Part shown: in pieces, positions 8,699 to 16,355 of the stretch | Layout of the letters: every line of letters starts with the position of its first letter | Numbering within the stretch: the stretch's first letter is position 1 | Assembly (NCBI GenBank): GCA_049965615.1 | Contig: JBMFWD010000004.1 | Coordinates: 54,655-118,654 of the forward strand | Length of the DNA stretch: 64,000 nt | Direction: 5' to 3' | From: Acidobacterium sp049965615 | GTDB lineage: Bacteria; Acidobacteriota; Terriglobia; Terriglobales; Acidobacteriaceae | Notes under the pieces: model-generated | The model's input: the letters and a program-made list of their open reading frames with translations, nothing else | Database searches by the model: none | Told to the model about the DNA's origin: nothing | Program-made: the position numbers and the translations under genes

Positions 8699-10006
8699 AT
8701 GACTTCCACCACTACCCACCCCTCCCAATCCACCTCCGCCTCCAGCCGACGCTGGCGCATCGCCGTCCTCCTCGGCATCGGCGTCCTCATTGACTTCTTC
8801 GACCGCGTCAATATCTCCGTCTCTCACGACGCGCTCATCCACTCCTTCCACATCACCGAGCTCACCTTCGGCATCCTCGCCAGCGCCTATGCCTGGACCT
8901 ACGCCGTCCTACAGGTCCCCGTCGGCGTCCTCCTTGACCGCTTCGGCGTCAAAGTCATCGGCCGCATCTCCACCCTCCTCTGGAGCTTCGCCTCATTCCT
9001 CGGCGCCATCGCTCCCGGCGTGGGAACCTTCTTCGCCGCCCGTCTCCTGCTCGGCATCGGCGAAGCTCCCGTCTTCCCTTCCAACGCCAAAGCCACCGGC
9101 TACTGGTTCCCTGAGAACGAGCGCAGCTTCGCCACTTCCTTCTTTGACGCCGCCGCCAAGCTCGCCTCCGCCATCGGAGTCCCCATCCTCGGCCTCGTCC
9201 TCCTGCAATTCGGCTGGCGCGGAACCTTCGCATTCACTGGCTTTATCAGCCTCGCCTTCTTCGCCGTCTTCTGGGTCGTCTACCGCAATCCCAGCCAGGA
9301 CCCGCACCTCTCCGCCGAAGAAAAGCGCATCCTCCGCGAAGGCAATGCCCAGCCTGAAGGCGTCACCAAAACCAGCCACGGCGCGCCCCTGCTCTACCTC
9401 ATGCGCCAGCGCACCGTCATCGGCTCCTCCATCGGATTCGCCGCCTACAACTACACCTTCTACCTGCTCCTCACCTGGCTGCCCACCTATCTCTCCCAAA
9501 GCCTCCACATCGATCTGCTCCACTCCGTCCTGTACACCAGCGTCCCCTGGGGTATCGCCACACTCACGGATCTCTTCATCGGAGGCTGGCTCGTCGACTA
9601 TCTCGTCCACCACGGCTTCACCCATTGGAAAGTCCGCCAGGCCGTCCTCTGCATCGGCATGGCCTGCGGAGCAGGCATCTTCGGCGCAAGTTACGCCCAC
9701 ACCGCCACCCAGGCCCTCTTCTGGATCAGCCTCTCCATCGGCGGTCTCGGAGCCATGGCTCCCGTCGGATGGTCCATCCCATCCTTCATTGCCCCCAAGG
9801 AAAGCGTGGGCCGCGTCGGCGGCATCATGAACTTCCTCACCCAGATCGCCGCCATCTCCGCCCCCATCATCACCGGCTACTTTGCCGGACGCCACAACTA
9901 CACCGGAGCCTTCCTCGTCGCAGCCATCATCCTCGCCATCGGCATCGCTGCCTACTTCTTCCTCCTCGGCAAAATGCAGGTCATCCCCGAACCACTTCCC
10001 AGATGA
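8699..10006 (+). CDS. MFS transporter, anion:cation symporter-like (hexuronate/sugar acid type)
   Basis: This 435-residue protein has 12 predicted membrane helices. The N-terminal domain has DFFDRVNISVSHDAL and LLDRFGVKVIGR (cytoplasmic loop 2 motif between TM2 and TM3). The segment ARLLLGIGEAPVFPSNAKATGYWFP is typical of the ACS family that includes hexuronate, glucarate and tartrate transporters. It is inferred to import an organic or sugar acid by proton symport across the inner membrane. It sits between a secreted esterase and a lactonase-type propeller, which fits uptake of released sugar acids. The actual substrate cannot be read from the sequence. Confidence 0.9.
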   Translation: MTSTTTHPSQSTSASSRRWRIAVLLGIGVLIDFFDRVNISVSHDALIHSFHITELTFGILASAYAWTYAVLQVPVGVLLDRFGVKVIGRISTLLWSFASFLGAIAPGVGTFFAARLLLGIGEAPVFPSNAKATGYWFPENERSFATSFFDAAAKLASAIGVPILGLVLLQFGWRGTFAFTGFISLAFFAVFWVVYRNPSQDPHLSAEEKRILREGNAQPEGVTKTSHGAPLLYLMRQRTVIGSSIGFAAYNYTFYLLLTWLPTYLSQSLHIDLLHSVLYTSVPWGIATLTDLFIGGWLVDYLVHHGFTHWKVRQAVLCIGMACGAGIFGASYAHTATQALFWISLSIGGLGAMAPVGWSIPSFIAPKESVGRVGGIMNFLTQIAAISAPIITGYFAGRHNYTGAFLVAAIILAIGIAAYFFLLGKMQVIPEPLPR

Positions 10007-10027
10007 CGACTCACCCATCCATCGGCG

Positions 10028-11200
10028 ATGATATTGCGCATGCCCATGAACCGCCGCAGCTTCCTCCGCAACGCAGCCATCGCTCCCATCGCCGCCAAAC
10101 ACATCTGGCATCACACCGCAGACGCAGCCTCCAGCCGCCTCCTCTTCGTCGGCACGCGCACTGACAAAACCAGCAAAGGCATCTACGCCTACCACTGGAA
10201 CCCCACCAACGGCGAACTCACCTCCCTCGGCCTCGCGGCAGAAACTCCACGCCCCACATACCTCGCCCTCCATCCCAGCCGCCAGTACCTCTACGCCGCC
10301 AACGAGCTCATGGAGTATCAGGGCAAGCCCTCCGGCGCCGTCAGCGCATTCCACATTGACCACGCTGCCGGACGCCTCCATCTCCTCGACCAGGTCACCG
10401 CCGAGGGCTCCGGCACCTGCAACGTCAACACCAGCCTCACCGGCCAGTCCGTCTTCTGCGCCAACTACAACGGCGGCAGTTCCACCTCCTTCCGCGTCCT
10501 CGCCAACGGCTCCATCAGCAAGCCCGTCTCCCACTTCCAGTACCACGGCCACGGACCCAACCTCGCCCGCCAGGCCAGCCCACACGCCCACCGCGTCACC
10601 CCATCGCCCGACGACCGCTACCTCCTCGTCAACGACCTCGGCCTCGACCGCATCCACATCTACCACCTTGACGCCGCCACGGCGCAGCTCACCCTGGCCA
10701 AACCCAATCACTGGCAGGCATTTCCCGGTTCCGGCCCGCGCGCCCTGCGCTTCCACCCAAATGGACGCGTCGCCTATGTCGTCTTTGAGATGGGCTCCGC
10801 CGTCCAGACCCTACACTGGGACACGCACAACGGAACCCTCCACGCCATGCAGCCGCCCATCTCTCTCGCGCCCGCCGGCTACAAAGGCCGCAAGCGCGGA
10901 TGCGACATCGTCCTCGACCACAAGGCCCGCTTCGCCTACGTTGCCAACCGCGACTACAACTGCATGGTCACCTTCTTCGTCGCACCAGACGGCAAACTCA
11001 CCCTCCTGCGCCGCAGCGACTGCGGCGGAAAAATCCCCCGCCACCTCGCCCTCGACCCCACCGAACGCTGGCTACTCGTCGCCAATCAGAACTCCGACAA
11101 CATCTCCGTCTTCGCCCGAGACCCCGAAACCGGCAAACTCGAAGACACGCCCGCGCACCAGTACCCCATCTCCATCCCCCAGTGCCTCGTCTTCGCATAA
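10028..11200 (+). CDS. Secreted lactonase-type beta-propeller (6-phosphogluconolactonase family)
   Basis: This 390-residue protein matches the seven-bladed 'lactonase' family: repeated blades with PTYLALHPSRQYLYAANE, PDDRYLLVNDLGLDRI, GPRALRFHPNGRVAYVVFE and PRHLALDPTERWLLVANQ. The N terminus has a twin-arginine signal (MNRRSFLRNAA) beginning at residue 7, so the true start is probably the ATG at 10040 or 10046 rather than 10028. Export by Tat means it is unlikely to be the cytosolic pentose-phosphate enzyme. A periplasmic sugar-lactone hydrolase role is inferred from the family and the upstream transporter. A strong hairpin terminator follows. Confidence 0.85.
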   Translation: MILRMPMNRRSFLRNAAIAPIAAKHIWHHTADAASSRLLFVGTRTDKTSKGIYAYHWNPTNGELTSLGLAAETPRPTYLALHPSRQYLYAANELMEYQGKPSGAVSAFHIDHAAGRLHLLDQVTAEGSGTCNVNTSLTGQSVFCANYNGGSSTSFRVLANGSISKPVSHFQYHGHGPNLARQASPHAHRVTPSPDDRYLLVNDLGLDRIHIYHLDAATAQLTLAKPNHWQAFPGSGPRALRFHPNGRVAYVVFEMGSAVQTLHWDTHNGTLHAMQPPISLAPAGYKGRKRGCDIVLDHKARFAYVANRDYNCMVTFFVAPDGKLTLLRRSDCGGKIPRHLALDPTERWLLVANQNSDNISVFARDPETGKLEDTPAHQYPISIPQCLVFA

Positions 11201-11230
11201 CCCAGCTCGAACCCAGACAACACAAACAGC

Positions 11231-11257
11231 AATGCCCATGCGCACAGCATGGGCATT
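11231..11257. terminator. Bidirectional hairpin terminator between convergent genes
   Basis: A perfect 11-bp stem (AATGCCCATGC with GCATGGGCATT) and a 5-nt loop lie in the 83-bp gap between the convergent lactonase and cytochrome c genes. There is no long T run, so termination strength is uncertain. Confidence 0.6.
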
Positions 11258-11283
11258 CCTCATTGCACAACCTCTTTAGACGA

Positions 11284-11694
11284 CTACTTCATCGGAGGCA
11301 GCGACCGGATATAGCTCACCAGCTCCCACCGCTGCGTCTCCGACAGCGCAGTCCACGCCGGCATTCCCTTCGCCAGGCTCCCGTTCGTCAGCAGCCACTG
11401 GATATCCCCGCCCGTCAAATTCCGTACTTCCGCCGTGTGCAGGGACGGGAACGTAGCCTGCCCCTGCGCATTCTGCCCATGGCACATCGCGCAGTACTGC
11501 ACATAGAGCGTTCGCCCGGCCTTCACAGCCGAAGCCTTCCCCGCCAGCGGATTCTTCTCCGCGCGCGCCTTCGCAGGCACCTTCGCCAGCCAGTCCGGCC
11601 CCGTTGTCGATCCCATCGCCAACGGCAACCCCACCAGGCAAACACCTGCCACGGCCAGCAAGTATCCAATTCCACGCATCCGCCTATCGCGCAT
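11284..11694 (-). CDS. Secreted monohaem c-type cytochrome
   Basis: This 136-residue protein has a hydrophobic N-terminal signal (YLLAVAGVCLVGLPLAMG), one haem-binding CAMCH motif (C68, C71, H72) and a likely distal ligand M111 in KGMPAW. The rest of the class I cytochrome c fold is present (WELVSYIRSLP at the C terminus). The haem would be attached in the periplasm and serve in electron transfer. Its start overlaps the upstream outer-membrane-protein gene by 11 bp, so the two are one operon, preceded by two operator-like palindromes. The redox partner is unknown. Confidence 0.88.
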   Translation of the reverse strand: MRDRRMRGIGYLLAVAGVCLVGLPLAMGSTTGPDWLAKVPAKARAEKNPLAGKASAVKAGRTLYVQYCAMCHGQNAQGQATFPSLHTAEVRNLTGGDIQWLLTNGSLAKGMPAWTALSETQRWELVSYIRSLPPMK

Positions 11695-12550
11695 CAGATC
11701 GTCTCCCTACATCCTCAATTTCGTATGACAAGCCCACCCGGTACACCCGCGACAGACTATACTCATTCAAGCCAAAGCCTACCGAACCCGTCAAGCTGAA
11801 TCCCCTTGGTAATGACCAGCCCGCAACCGGTGCCACATAATGTGATGTATCGCGGGTCCCCAGGCTATCCGTATCTCCCAGCCCACCATACATTTCAGCA
11901 CCCACCCTTATTTTCTCAGCGCAAAACCTGCACGCCCGTGCTCTCGCCCTAAATGCCAGCGGGCGACTCGCCGCCAGGGCATACCCAAACTCCCATGGAG
12001 CAATTGTCAGGTTCTTTTCGCTGATAAAGTTCTCCGCAATATTCCACCCCTTTACATCGCTTGACAAAATTAGCTTCAGTTCCAGCTCCCGCTGCTTGTC
12101 CTTTCGGGCTACAGCGTTATCCTCCAGCAAATCTGGAACGCCGTCGTGCCCCACCACCTCCAGCAACCCTTTATCCGCGGCATTCACATCTTCAAATTCC
12201 GCATACAGCACCGGATTCACAACATGCTCCTTCATCAACAACCGAAATCGGTTCTCAAGCCGAAACCCCGTAAAGATCGTGCTCTCGTTCTCTGTACTCT
12301 GCACATCCAGATAGATCTCAGTCGTCCACCATGCGCGCGTCCCGTATTCAAACTCCAATTCCTCGCCGTAAAAGCGATCGCTCGGCCCTGGCTGTCCGCT
12401 CGCACTTTTCACTGCTACTTCCAGATCTCCCGCATCCTCCAGATGGTGCGAATACGCCACAAAGTACGGCATTTCCTGTGCATGGGCAAACCGCCCGGAC
12501 CATACCAAAATCGCCCCCGATAAAACGACCTGTAAGAACTTCCTGCTCAC
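11684..12550 (-). CDS. Putative outer-membrane beta-barrel protein paired with cytochrome c
   Basis: This 288-residue protein starts at a GTG with a TGAGG ribosome-binding site and a signal peptide (LSGAILVWSGRFAHA, then QEMPY). The mature part alternates polar and aromatic residues as in beta-barrels (LEFEYGTRAWWTTEIYLDVQ, FRLENRFRLL, YVAPVAGWSL) and ends in repeating strands without any enzymatic motif. It is inferred to lie in the outer membrane. Overlap with the cytochrome c gene suggests a joint respiratory or electron-transfer role. I do not recognise a characterised family. Two copies of a GACT(A/C)AATYGGTC palindrome upstream imply regulation by a dimeric repressor. Confidence 0.7.
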   Translation of the reverse strand: MSRKFLQVVLSGAILVWSGRFAHAQEMPYFVAYSHHLEDAGDLEVAVKSASGQPGPSDRFYGEELEFEYGTRAWWTTEIYLDVQSTENESTIFTGFRLENRFRLLMKEHVVNPVLYAEFEDVNAADKGLLEVVGHDGVPDLLEDNAVARKDKQRELELKLILSSDVKGWNIAENFISEKNLTIAPWEFGYALAASRPLAFRARARACRFCAEKIRVGAEMYGGLGDTDSLGTRDTSHYVAPVAGWSLPRGFSLTGSVGFGLNEYSLSRVYRVGLSYEIEDVGRRSDAR

Positions 12551-12585
12551 GTAGAAACCTCAGAAATTTAGATGGAATAGTCTAA

Positions 12586-12598
12586 GACTAAATCGGTC
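12586..12598. promoter_or_regulatory. Operator-like site 1 upstream of the OMP/cytochrome operon
   Basis: The 13-mer GACTAAATCGGTC, followed by GTA, is a degenerate inverted repeat 36 bp upstream of the GTG start at 12550. It overlaps the likely core promoter of the minus-strand operon. A near-identical site lies 77 bp further upstream. The form resembles sites of Rrf2-family (IscR/NsrR-like) regulators, from memory only. Confidence 0.5.
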
Positions 12599-12659
12599 GT
12601 ATATTTCCCGCGATCTCTTTATGTCCAACGACACGTTATTGAAATTAAATGGCTTAATC

Positions 12660-12678
12660 TACGACTCAATTGGTCGTA
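12660..12678. promoter_or_regulatory. Operator-like site 2 upstream of the OMP/cytochrome operon
   Basis: TACGACTCAATTGGTCGTA has perfect 6-bp inverted arms (TACGAC/GTCGTA) around a 7-bp centre. Its core GACTCAATTGGTC differs from site 1 at two positions. The pair is the only non-coding match noticed in the window, which supports specific binding. Confidence 0.5.
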
Positions 12679-12791
12679 TTCTAATCCGGATTCCTCTGGT
12701 TTTCCACAGAAAGCATCACTTGCGATGAATGCTCAAAAACAGAGAAGCCGGCAGGCTTCCGCTGCTGGCTCATGACGCATTCCAAAAACCA

Positions 12792-13421
12792 TCACTGGCT
12801 CGTTACGCCTTTTCCCCCCCTCTGCCACCGAACCGCCCACCACACCATCGCCCCCATCACCAGACCAATCACAACCAGCAGCAGAATCAGATGCTTACGG
12901 ATCAGTTGACCAAAAATCACAATAATCTGCGGCCCATACAGCACCGTCAGCCACCCCTCAATCAGATAGCGCGCCGTCCGGCCCAGAAAAATCGCCAGCA
13001 TAAACTGCGGAATGTTCATCTCGAAGACGCCCGCGCCAAGCAAAAAAATCTTCCACGGCCACGGCGGCGGCATCGCCGAAGGAATCAGCAGCGCCAGAAA
13101 CTCCCGCTTCTCGAACTGCGCCCGCACTTTGTCAAACTTCGCCCGGTTCACCTTCCGCAGCAGAATCAGCTCGCCCCCGGCCCGTCCAACAAAATACGGC
13201 ACCAGCGCCCCCACAGCCGAACCCGCGCCCGCCAATATCGCGTAAAGATAAAAATGCTGCCGATCCTCCCACGCATAACCGGCCATAATCAAGTCCATCG
13301 GTAGCGGAATCGCCGCCGCATCCACCGTCGCCACCAGCGCCATACCCCAGATGCCCAGCGGCTTTACAAAAGCCATCAGCACCGCTTTCCACTTGGCTAA
13401 GAAAATGAACAGGTGTCTCAA
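12792..13421 (-). CDS. DedA/VTT-family integral membrane protein
   Basis: This 209-residue polytopic protein matches the VTT (SNARE-associated/DedA) family: an N-terminal re-entrant region (PLGIWGMALVATVDAAAIPLPMDL), G-rich membrane segments (YAILAGAGSAVGALVPYFVGRAGG) and the FLALLIPSAMPPPWPWKIFLLGAG motif with conserved prolines. Members of this family act in lipid carrier translocation and membrane homeostasis. The specific substrate here is unknown. The start could be the Met at residue 16 rather than 13421. It is transcribed with the adjacent mogA-like gene, whose stop lies 8 bp upstream of this start. Confidence 0.85.
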   Translation of the reverse strand: MRHLFIFLAKWKAVLMAFVKPLGIWGMALVATVDAAAIPLPMDLIMAGYAWEDRQHFYLYAILAGAGSAVGALVPYFVGRAGGELILLRKVNRAKFDKVRAQFEKREFLALLIPSAMPPPWPWKIFLLGAGVFEMNIPQFMLAIFLGRTARYLIEGWLTVLYGPQIIVIFGQLIRKHLILLLVVIGLVMGAMVWWAVRWQRGGKGVTSQ

Positions 13422-13429
13422 TCGGGTGC

Positions 13430-13921
13430 TCAGGCTTTCTGCCCCATATCGTGCTCGGTGTTGCCTTCCAGCACCTTGAGAACATGCTGCATCAACGGCA
13501 ATGCCACTTTCAGCGATGTCACAGCACCCTTAGGACTTCCGGGCAGATTCAACACCACCGTGTTCCCCACCGTCCCGCAAAAGCTCCGGCTCAGCGCCGC
13601 GTACGGCGTCTCTTTCCGGCCTTCGGCGCGCATCACCTCCGCCACGCCTTCCAGCACACGGTCGCACAAAGGCCGCGTCGCTTCAGGCGTCACATCCCGA
13701 TGGCTGATCCCCGTCCCGCCCGTCGTCACCACCAGTTGCGCATTGGCCAGCCCCTCGCGCAGAGCCGTGCGAATCGCCTTCACCTCGTCCGGCGTAACCC
13801 GCTCCAGCACGACGCGAAAGCCCGCCAACTCCAGCTCACGTGCCACCACCGGACCCGATTCATCTTTCCTCTCGCCCCGGTAGCAGGAGTCGCTAACTGT
13901 TATCACCGCCGCTGTATGCAT
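13430..13921 (-). CDS. mogA: Molybdopterin adenylyltransferase-type protein (MogA/MoaB)
   Basis: This 163-residue protein contains the MoCF-domain signatures: AAVITVSDSC near the N terminus, LVVTTGGTGISHRDVTPEA in the middle and NLPGSPKGA near the C terminus. MogA adenylylates molybdopterin before molybdenum insertion; MoaB proteins are close relatives, so the symbol is tentative. The ATG at 13921 (MHTAAVITVSD) is preferred over 13945 because the domain begins there. No other molybdenum-cofactor genes are adjacent. Its 3' end is 8 bp from the DedA gene on the same strand, so the two probably form an operon. Confidence 0.85.
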   Translation of the reverse strand: MHTAAVITVSDSCYRGERKDESGPVVARELELAGFRVVLERVTPDEVKAIRTALREGLANAQLVVTTGGTGISHRDVTPEATRPLCDRVLEGVAEVMRAEGRKETPYAALSRSFCGTVGNTVVLNLPGSPKGAVTSLKVALPLMQHVLKVLEGNTEHDMGQKA

Positions 13922-14060
13922 ACTCTCTGATTGTAAGCGGTTCATCCCCGCTTCATCTTTAACCCTCTATGACTAGGCTGTATCGCCCCGCAGATGAGAG
14001 AATACTCGAAGGTCTTTCTGTGCGCGCAACGCCCGCGCACAGGCGTCCCTTTTACTGAGA

Positions 14061-15203
14061 ATGCCCATCACTGAAGTCCCAACCAACGAGGCGCCCCCCG
14101 AGCCCCCTAAGTTCGGTTCCCGCGGCCAACGCTACGGTGATCTCGAATCCGCAGACCTTCTCCACGTCATTGACGACCTCGAGCAGGCCAACTCCTGGGG
14201 CCGCGTCCGCGAGATGATCTGGATCTCGATCATCATCCACCTCCTCGTCCTCTGGTACATCGTCTACGGGCAAAAATACATCCACCTTCCTGTCGTCCAC
14301 GTCATTACGCCGGCTCAGCAGCTCGAGCAACACCCCAAGCAGCTCACTTACCTGCAGTTGCCCAAGGATCTCCTCAATCAACCCAAGCCCAAAAACACCA
14401 ACCGCATCTCTGACCAGAACCGGGTCGCAGAAGCGCCCCACCCCGTCCAGAAGCATTTGACCGCAGCCCAAATCGAAGCCATGCGCCGCGCCGGCCGCCT
14501 CATTCACTCCGCACCCGCGCCGCACAACCGGCCCGCGCCCACCCAGCGCCCCACGCCCCAGATGCGCCGCGGCCAGCAGGCACAAAAAGCCCAGCCTCAT
14601 CCTGAGCAGGCCGCACCCAGGCCGCCCGCGCCGCCAGCCCAGCCGCTGCCGTCCAGCAATCTGTCCAAGCTGATGGCGCCGCCCGTGCCCCACAAGGTGC
14701 AGAACTTCCGCAACAGCCCCACCACGCCCGGGCAGCAGATTCAGCAGGCCCTCCGCGCCGCCTCTCAGGGCGGATTCAACGGCGGCGGAGCAGAATCCGG
14801 CGATGACGGCATGAACGCCCCAGTACAGCATCAGGGCATTCAGGGCAGCGTCAACATCCTGTCGAACACCATGGGCGTAGATTTCGCCCACTACCTCCAG
14901 CAGGTCATCGCCGCCACCAAGCGGGCCTGGTACCCCATCATCCCAGAGGAAGCCCGTCCCCCGCTCAACAAGCAGGGCATCGTACAGATTCGCTTCACCA
15001 TCAACCCAGATGGCAGCGTAAAAAACATGATCCTTTACGGCCCCTCCGGCGACGTCGCCCTCGATCGCGCCGCATGGGGCGGCATCACCGGTGCCACGCC
15101 CTACCCGCCCCTGCCCAAACAGTTCCTTAAACTCGGCGGAAACCATCTCAGCTTGCAGTTCAATTTCATTTACAACGAAACCCCAGGCGACTCAGGGAAC
15201 TAA
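14061..15203 (+). CDS. TonB-family energy transducer protein
   Basis: This 380-residue protein has a cytoplasmic N terminus of about 50 residues, one membrane helix (MIWISIIIHLLVLWYIVY, about 54-71) and a long proline/alanine/glutamine-rich periplasmic spacer (residues 120-240). A C-terminal TonB-like domain is recognised by ARPPLNKQGIVQIRFTINPDGSVKN and DRAAWGGITGATPYPPLP. It is inferred to couple the proton motive force to outer-membrane transporters or to have a structural role. No ExbB/ExbD or TonB-dependent receptor is next to it. It starts a plus-strand run that continues with a small membrane protein and miaA. Confidence 0.85.
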   Translation: MPITEVPTNEAPPEPPKFGSRGQRYGDLESADLLHVIDDLEQANSWGRVREMIWISIIIHLLVLWYIVYGQKYIHLPVVHVITPAQQLEQHPKQLTYLQLPKDLLNQPKPKNTNRISDQNRVAEAPHPVQKHLTAAQIEAMRRAGRLIHSAPAPHNRPAPTQRPTPQMRRGQQAQKAQPHPEQAAPRPPAPPAQPLPSSNLSKLMAPPVPHKVQNFRNSPTTPGQQIQQALRAASQGGFNGGGAESGDDGMNAPVQHQGIQGSVNILSNTMGVDFAHYLQQVIAATKRAWYPIIPEEARPPLNKQGIVQIRFTINPDGSVKNMILYGPSGDVALDRAAWGGITGATPYPPLPKQFLKLGGNHLSLQFNFIYNETPGDSGN

Positions 15204-15208
15204 TCACC

Positions 15209-15394
15209 ATGCCGGACTCTCTGCGCAAATCCGCCCAGGAGTCCGGCACCCCATCCCCGCGCCGCCAACCCTCCCGCTTCCAGCGCACCCAGATCCTCGG
15301 CCTTATCCTCCTCGCCCTGCTCATCCTTCTCATCGCCTTCCTCCGTGCCGACAAACACGCCCTCTTCGCGCCCGGCTGGTGGCGCATCGGGTGA
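15209..15394 (+). CDS. Small single-pass membrane protein upstream of miaA
   Basis: This 61-residue protein has a basic N-terminal 28 residues, one strong membrane helix (ILGLILLALLILLIAFL, about 29-45) and a short C-terminal tail. It starts 5 bp after the TonB-like gene and its TGA overlaps the GTG start of miaA (GTGA), so it is translationally coupled to both. There is no recognised family, and function is unknown. Conservation of the coupling is the best argument that it is a real gene. Confidence 0.6.
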   Translation: MPDSLRKSAQESGTPSPRRQPSRFQRTQILGLILLALLILLIAFLRADKHALFAPGWWRIG

Positions 15395-16353
15395 CCCGCG
15401 CCACACACCCCGATCCCCTGCTCGTTCTGCTCCTCGGCCCCACCGCCAGTGGCAAGACCGCGCTGTCGCTCGCCCTCGCCCATCGCTTCCACGGAGAAAT
15501 CGTCAGCTGCGACTCCGTCGCCGTCTACTGCGAGTGCGAAATCGGCTCCGCCAAGCCCACCCCTGCCGAACGAGCCCAGATTCCCCATCACCTCATCGAC
15601 ATCTTTTCCCCCGCAGAAATCTGCTCCGCCGGCGACTACTCCCGCCTCGCCCGCCGAGCTGTCTCTGAGATCACCGCCCGCCATCACCTCCCCATCGTCA
15701 CCGGCGGCACTGGCTTCTACCTCCGCGCACTCACAGACGGCCTCTTCTCCGGCCCTCCCCGCTCCACAGAAATTCGCGCCCGCCTCACCCGCAGCGCCCA
15801 GCGGCACCGCCCCGGCCGGCTCCATCGCATCCTCACCCGCCTCGACCCCGCCGCCGCCGCGCGCATCCACGCCAACGACCACCCCAAGCTCATCCGCGCC
15901 ATCGAAGTCTGCCTCGCCGCACGCCAGCCCATCACCGCCGCATGGGCCGCGGGACGCGATCCCCTCACCGGCTACCGCATCCTCCGCATCGGTCTCAATC
16001 CGCCCCGCGCCGCACTCTACGACCGCATCAACGCCCGCGCCGCCGCCATGTTCGCCCACGGCCTCGTCGAAGAAACTCAGTCCATCATCGCCCGCCACGG
16101 CGCGGCCATCCCTGTTCTCGACGCACTCGGCTACCGCCAGGCCCGTCAGCTTCTCTCCGGCGAACTCACCCGCGAACAAGCCATCGCAGCCGCACAGCAG
16201 GGCCATCGTAACTACGCGAAGCGACAGCTCACCTGGTTCCGTCGCGAGACCAACGTCCACTGGCTCACCACCTTCGGCGACCAGCCGGAAGCCCTCGCCG
16301 CCGCCGTAAATCTCATCTCCGAAGCCCTCGCCCATCCCTCCGGAGATGCGTAA
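15391..16353 (+). CDS. miaA: tRNA dimethylallyltransferase
   Basis: This 320-residue protein transfers a dimethylallyl group to A37 of tRNAs reading UNN codons. It has the P-loop GPTASGKT near residue 16, then DSVAVYCECEIGSAKPT, HHLIDIFSP, AGDYSRLAR and GGTGFYLRAL, all MiaA signatures. C-terminal QRHRNYAKRQLTWFRRE-type residues (here QGHRNYAKRQLTWFRRE) bind tRNA. The GTG at 15391, overlapping the upstream stop, is chosen because it sits about 10 residues before the P-loop domain; longer in-frame extensions enter the upstream genes. It is followed 2 bp later by another GTG-started gene. Confidence 0.95.
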   Translation: MTRATHPDPLLVLLLGPTASGKTALSLALAHRFHGEIVSCDSVAVYCECEIGSAKPTPAERAQIPHHLIDIFSPAEICSAGDYSRLARRAVSEITARHHLPIVTGGTGFYLRALTDGLFSGPPRSTEIRARLTRSAQRHRPGRLHRILTRLDPAAAARIHANDHPKLIRAIEVCLAARQPITAAWAAGRDPLTGYRILRIGLNPPRAALYDRINARAAAMFAHGLVEETQSIIARHGAAIPVLDALGYRQARQLLSGELTREQAIAAAQQGHRNYAKRQLTWFRRETNVHWLTTFGDQPEALAAAVNLISEALAHPSGDA

Positions 16354-16355
16354 CA

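Noticed and set aside
8993..10756. 587-residue minus-strand open frame
   Set aside because: It lies opposite the MFS transporter and lactonase genes, whose plus-strand proteins have clear families. Its composition (Gly, Asp, Glu, Val) is the usual antisense artefact of C-rich codon use.
14052..15146. 364-residue minus-strand frame
   Set aside because: It is antisense to the TonB-family gene, with no recognisable domain.
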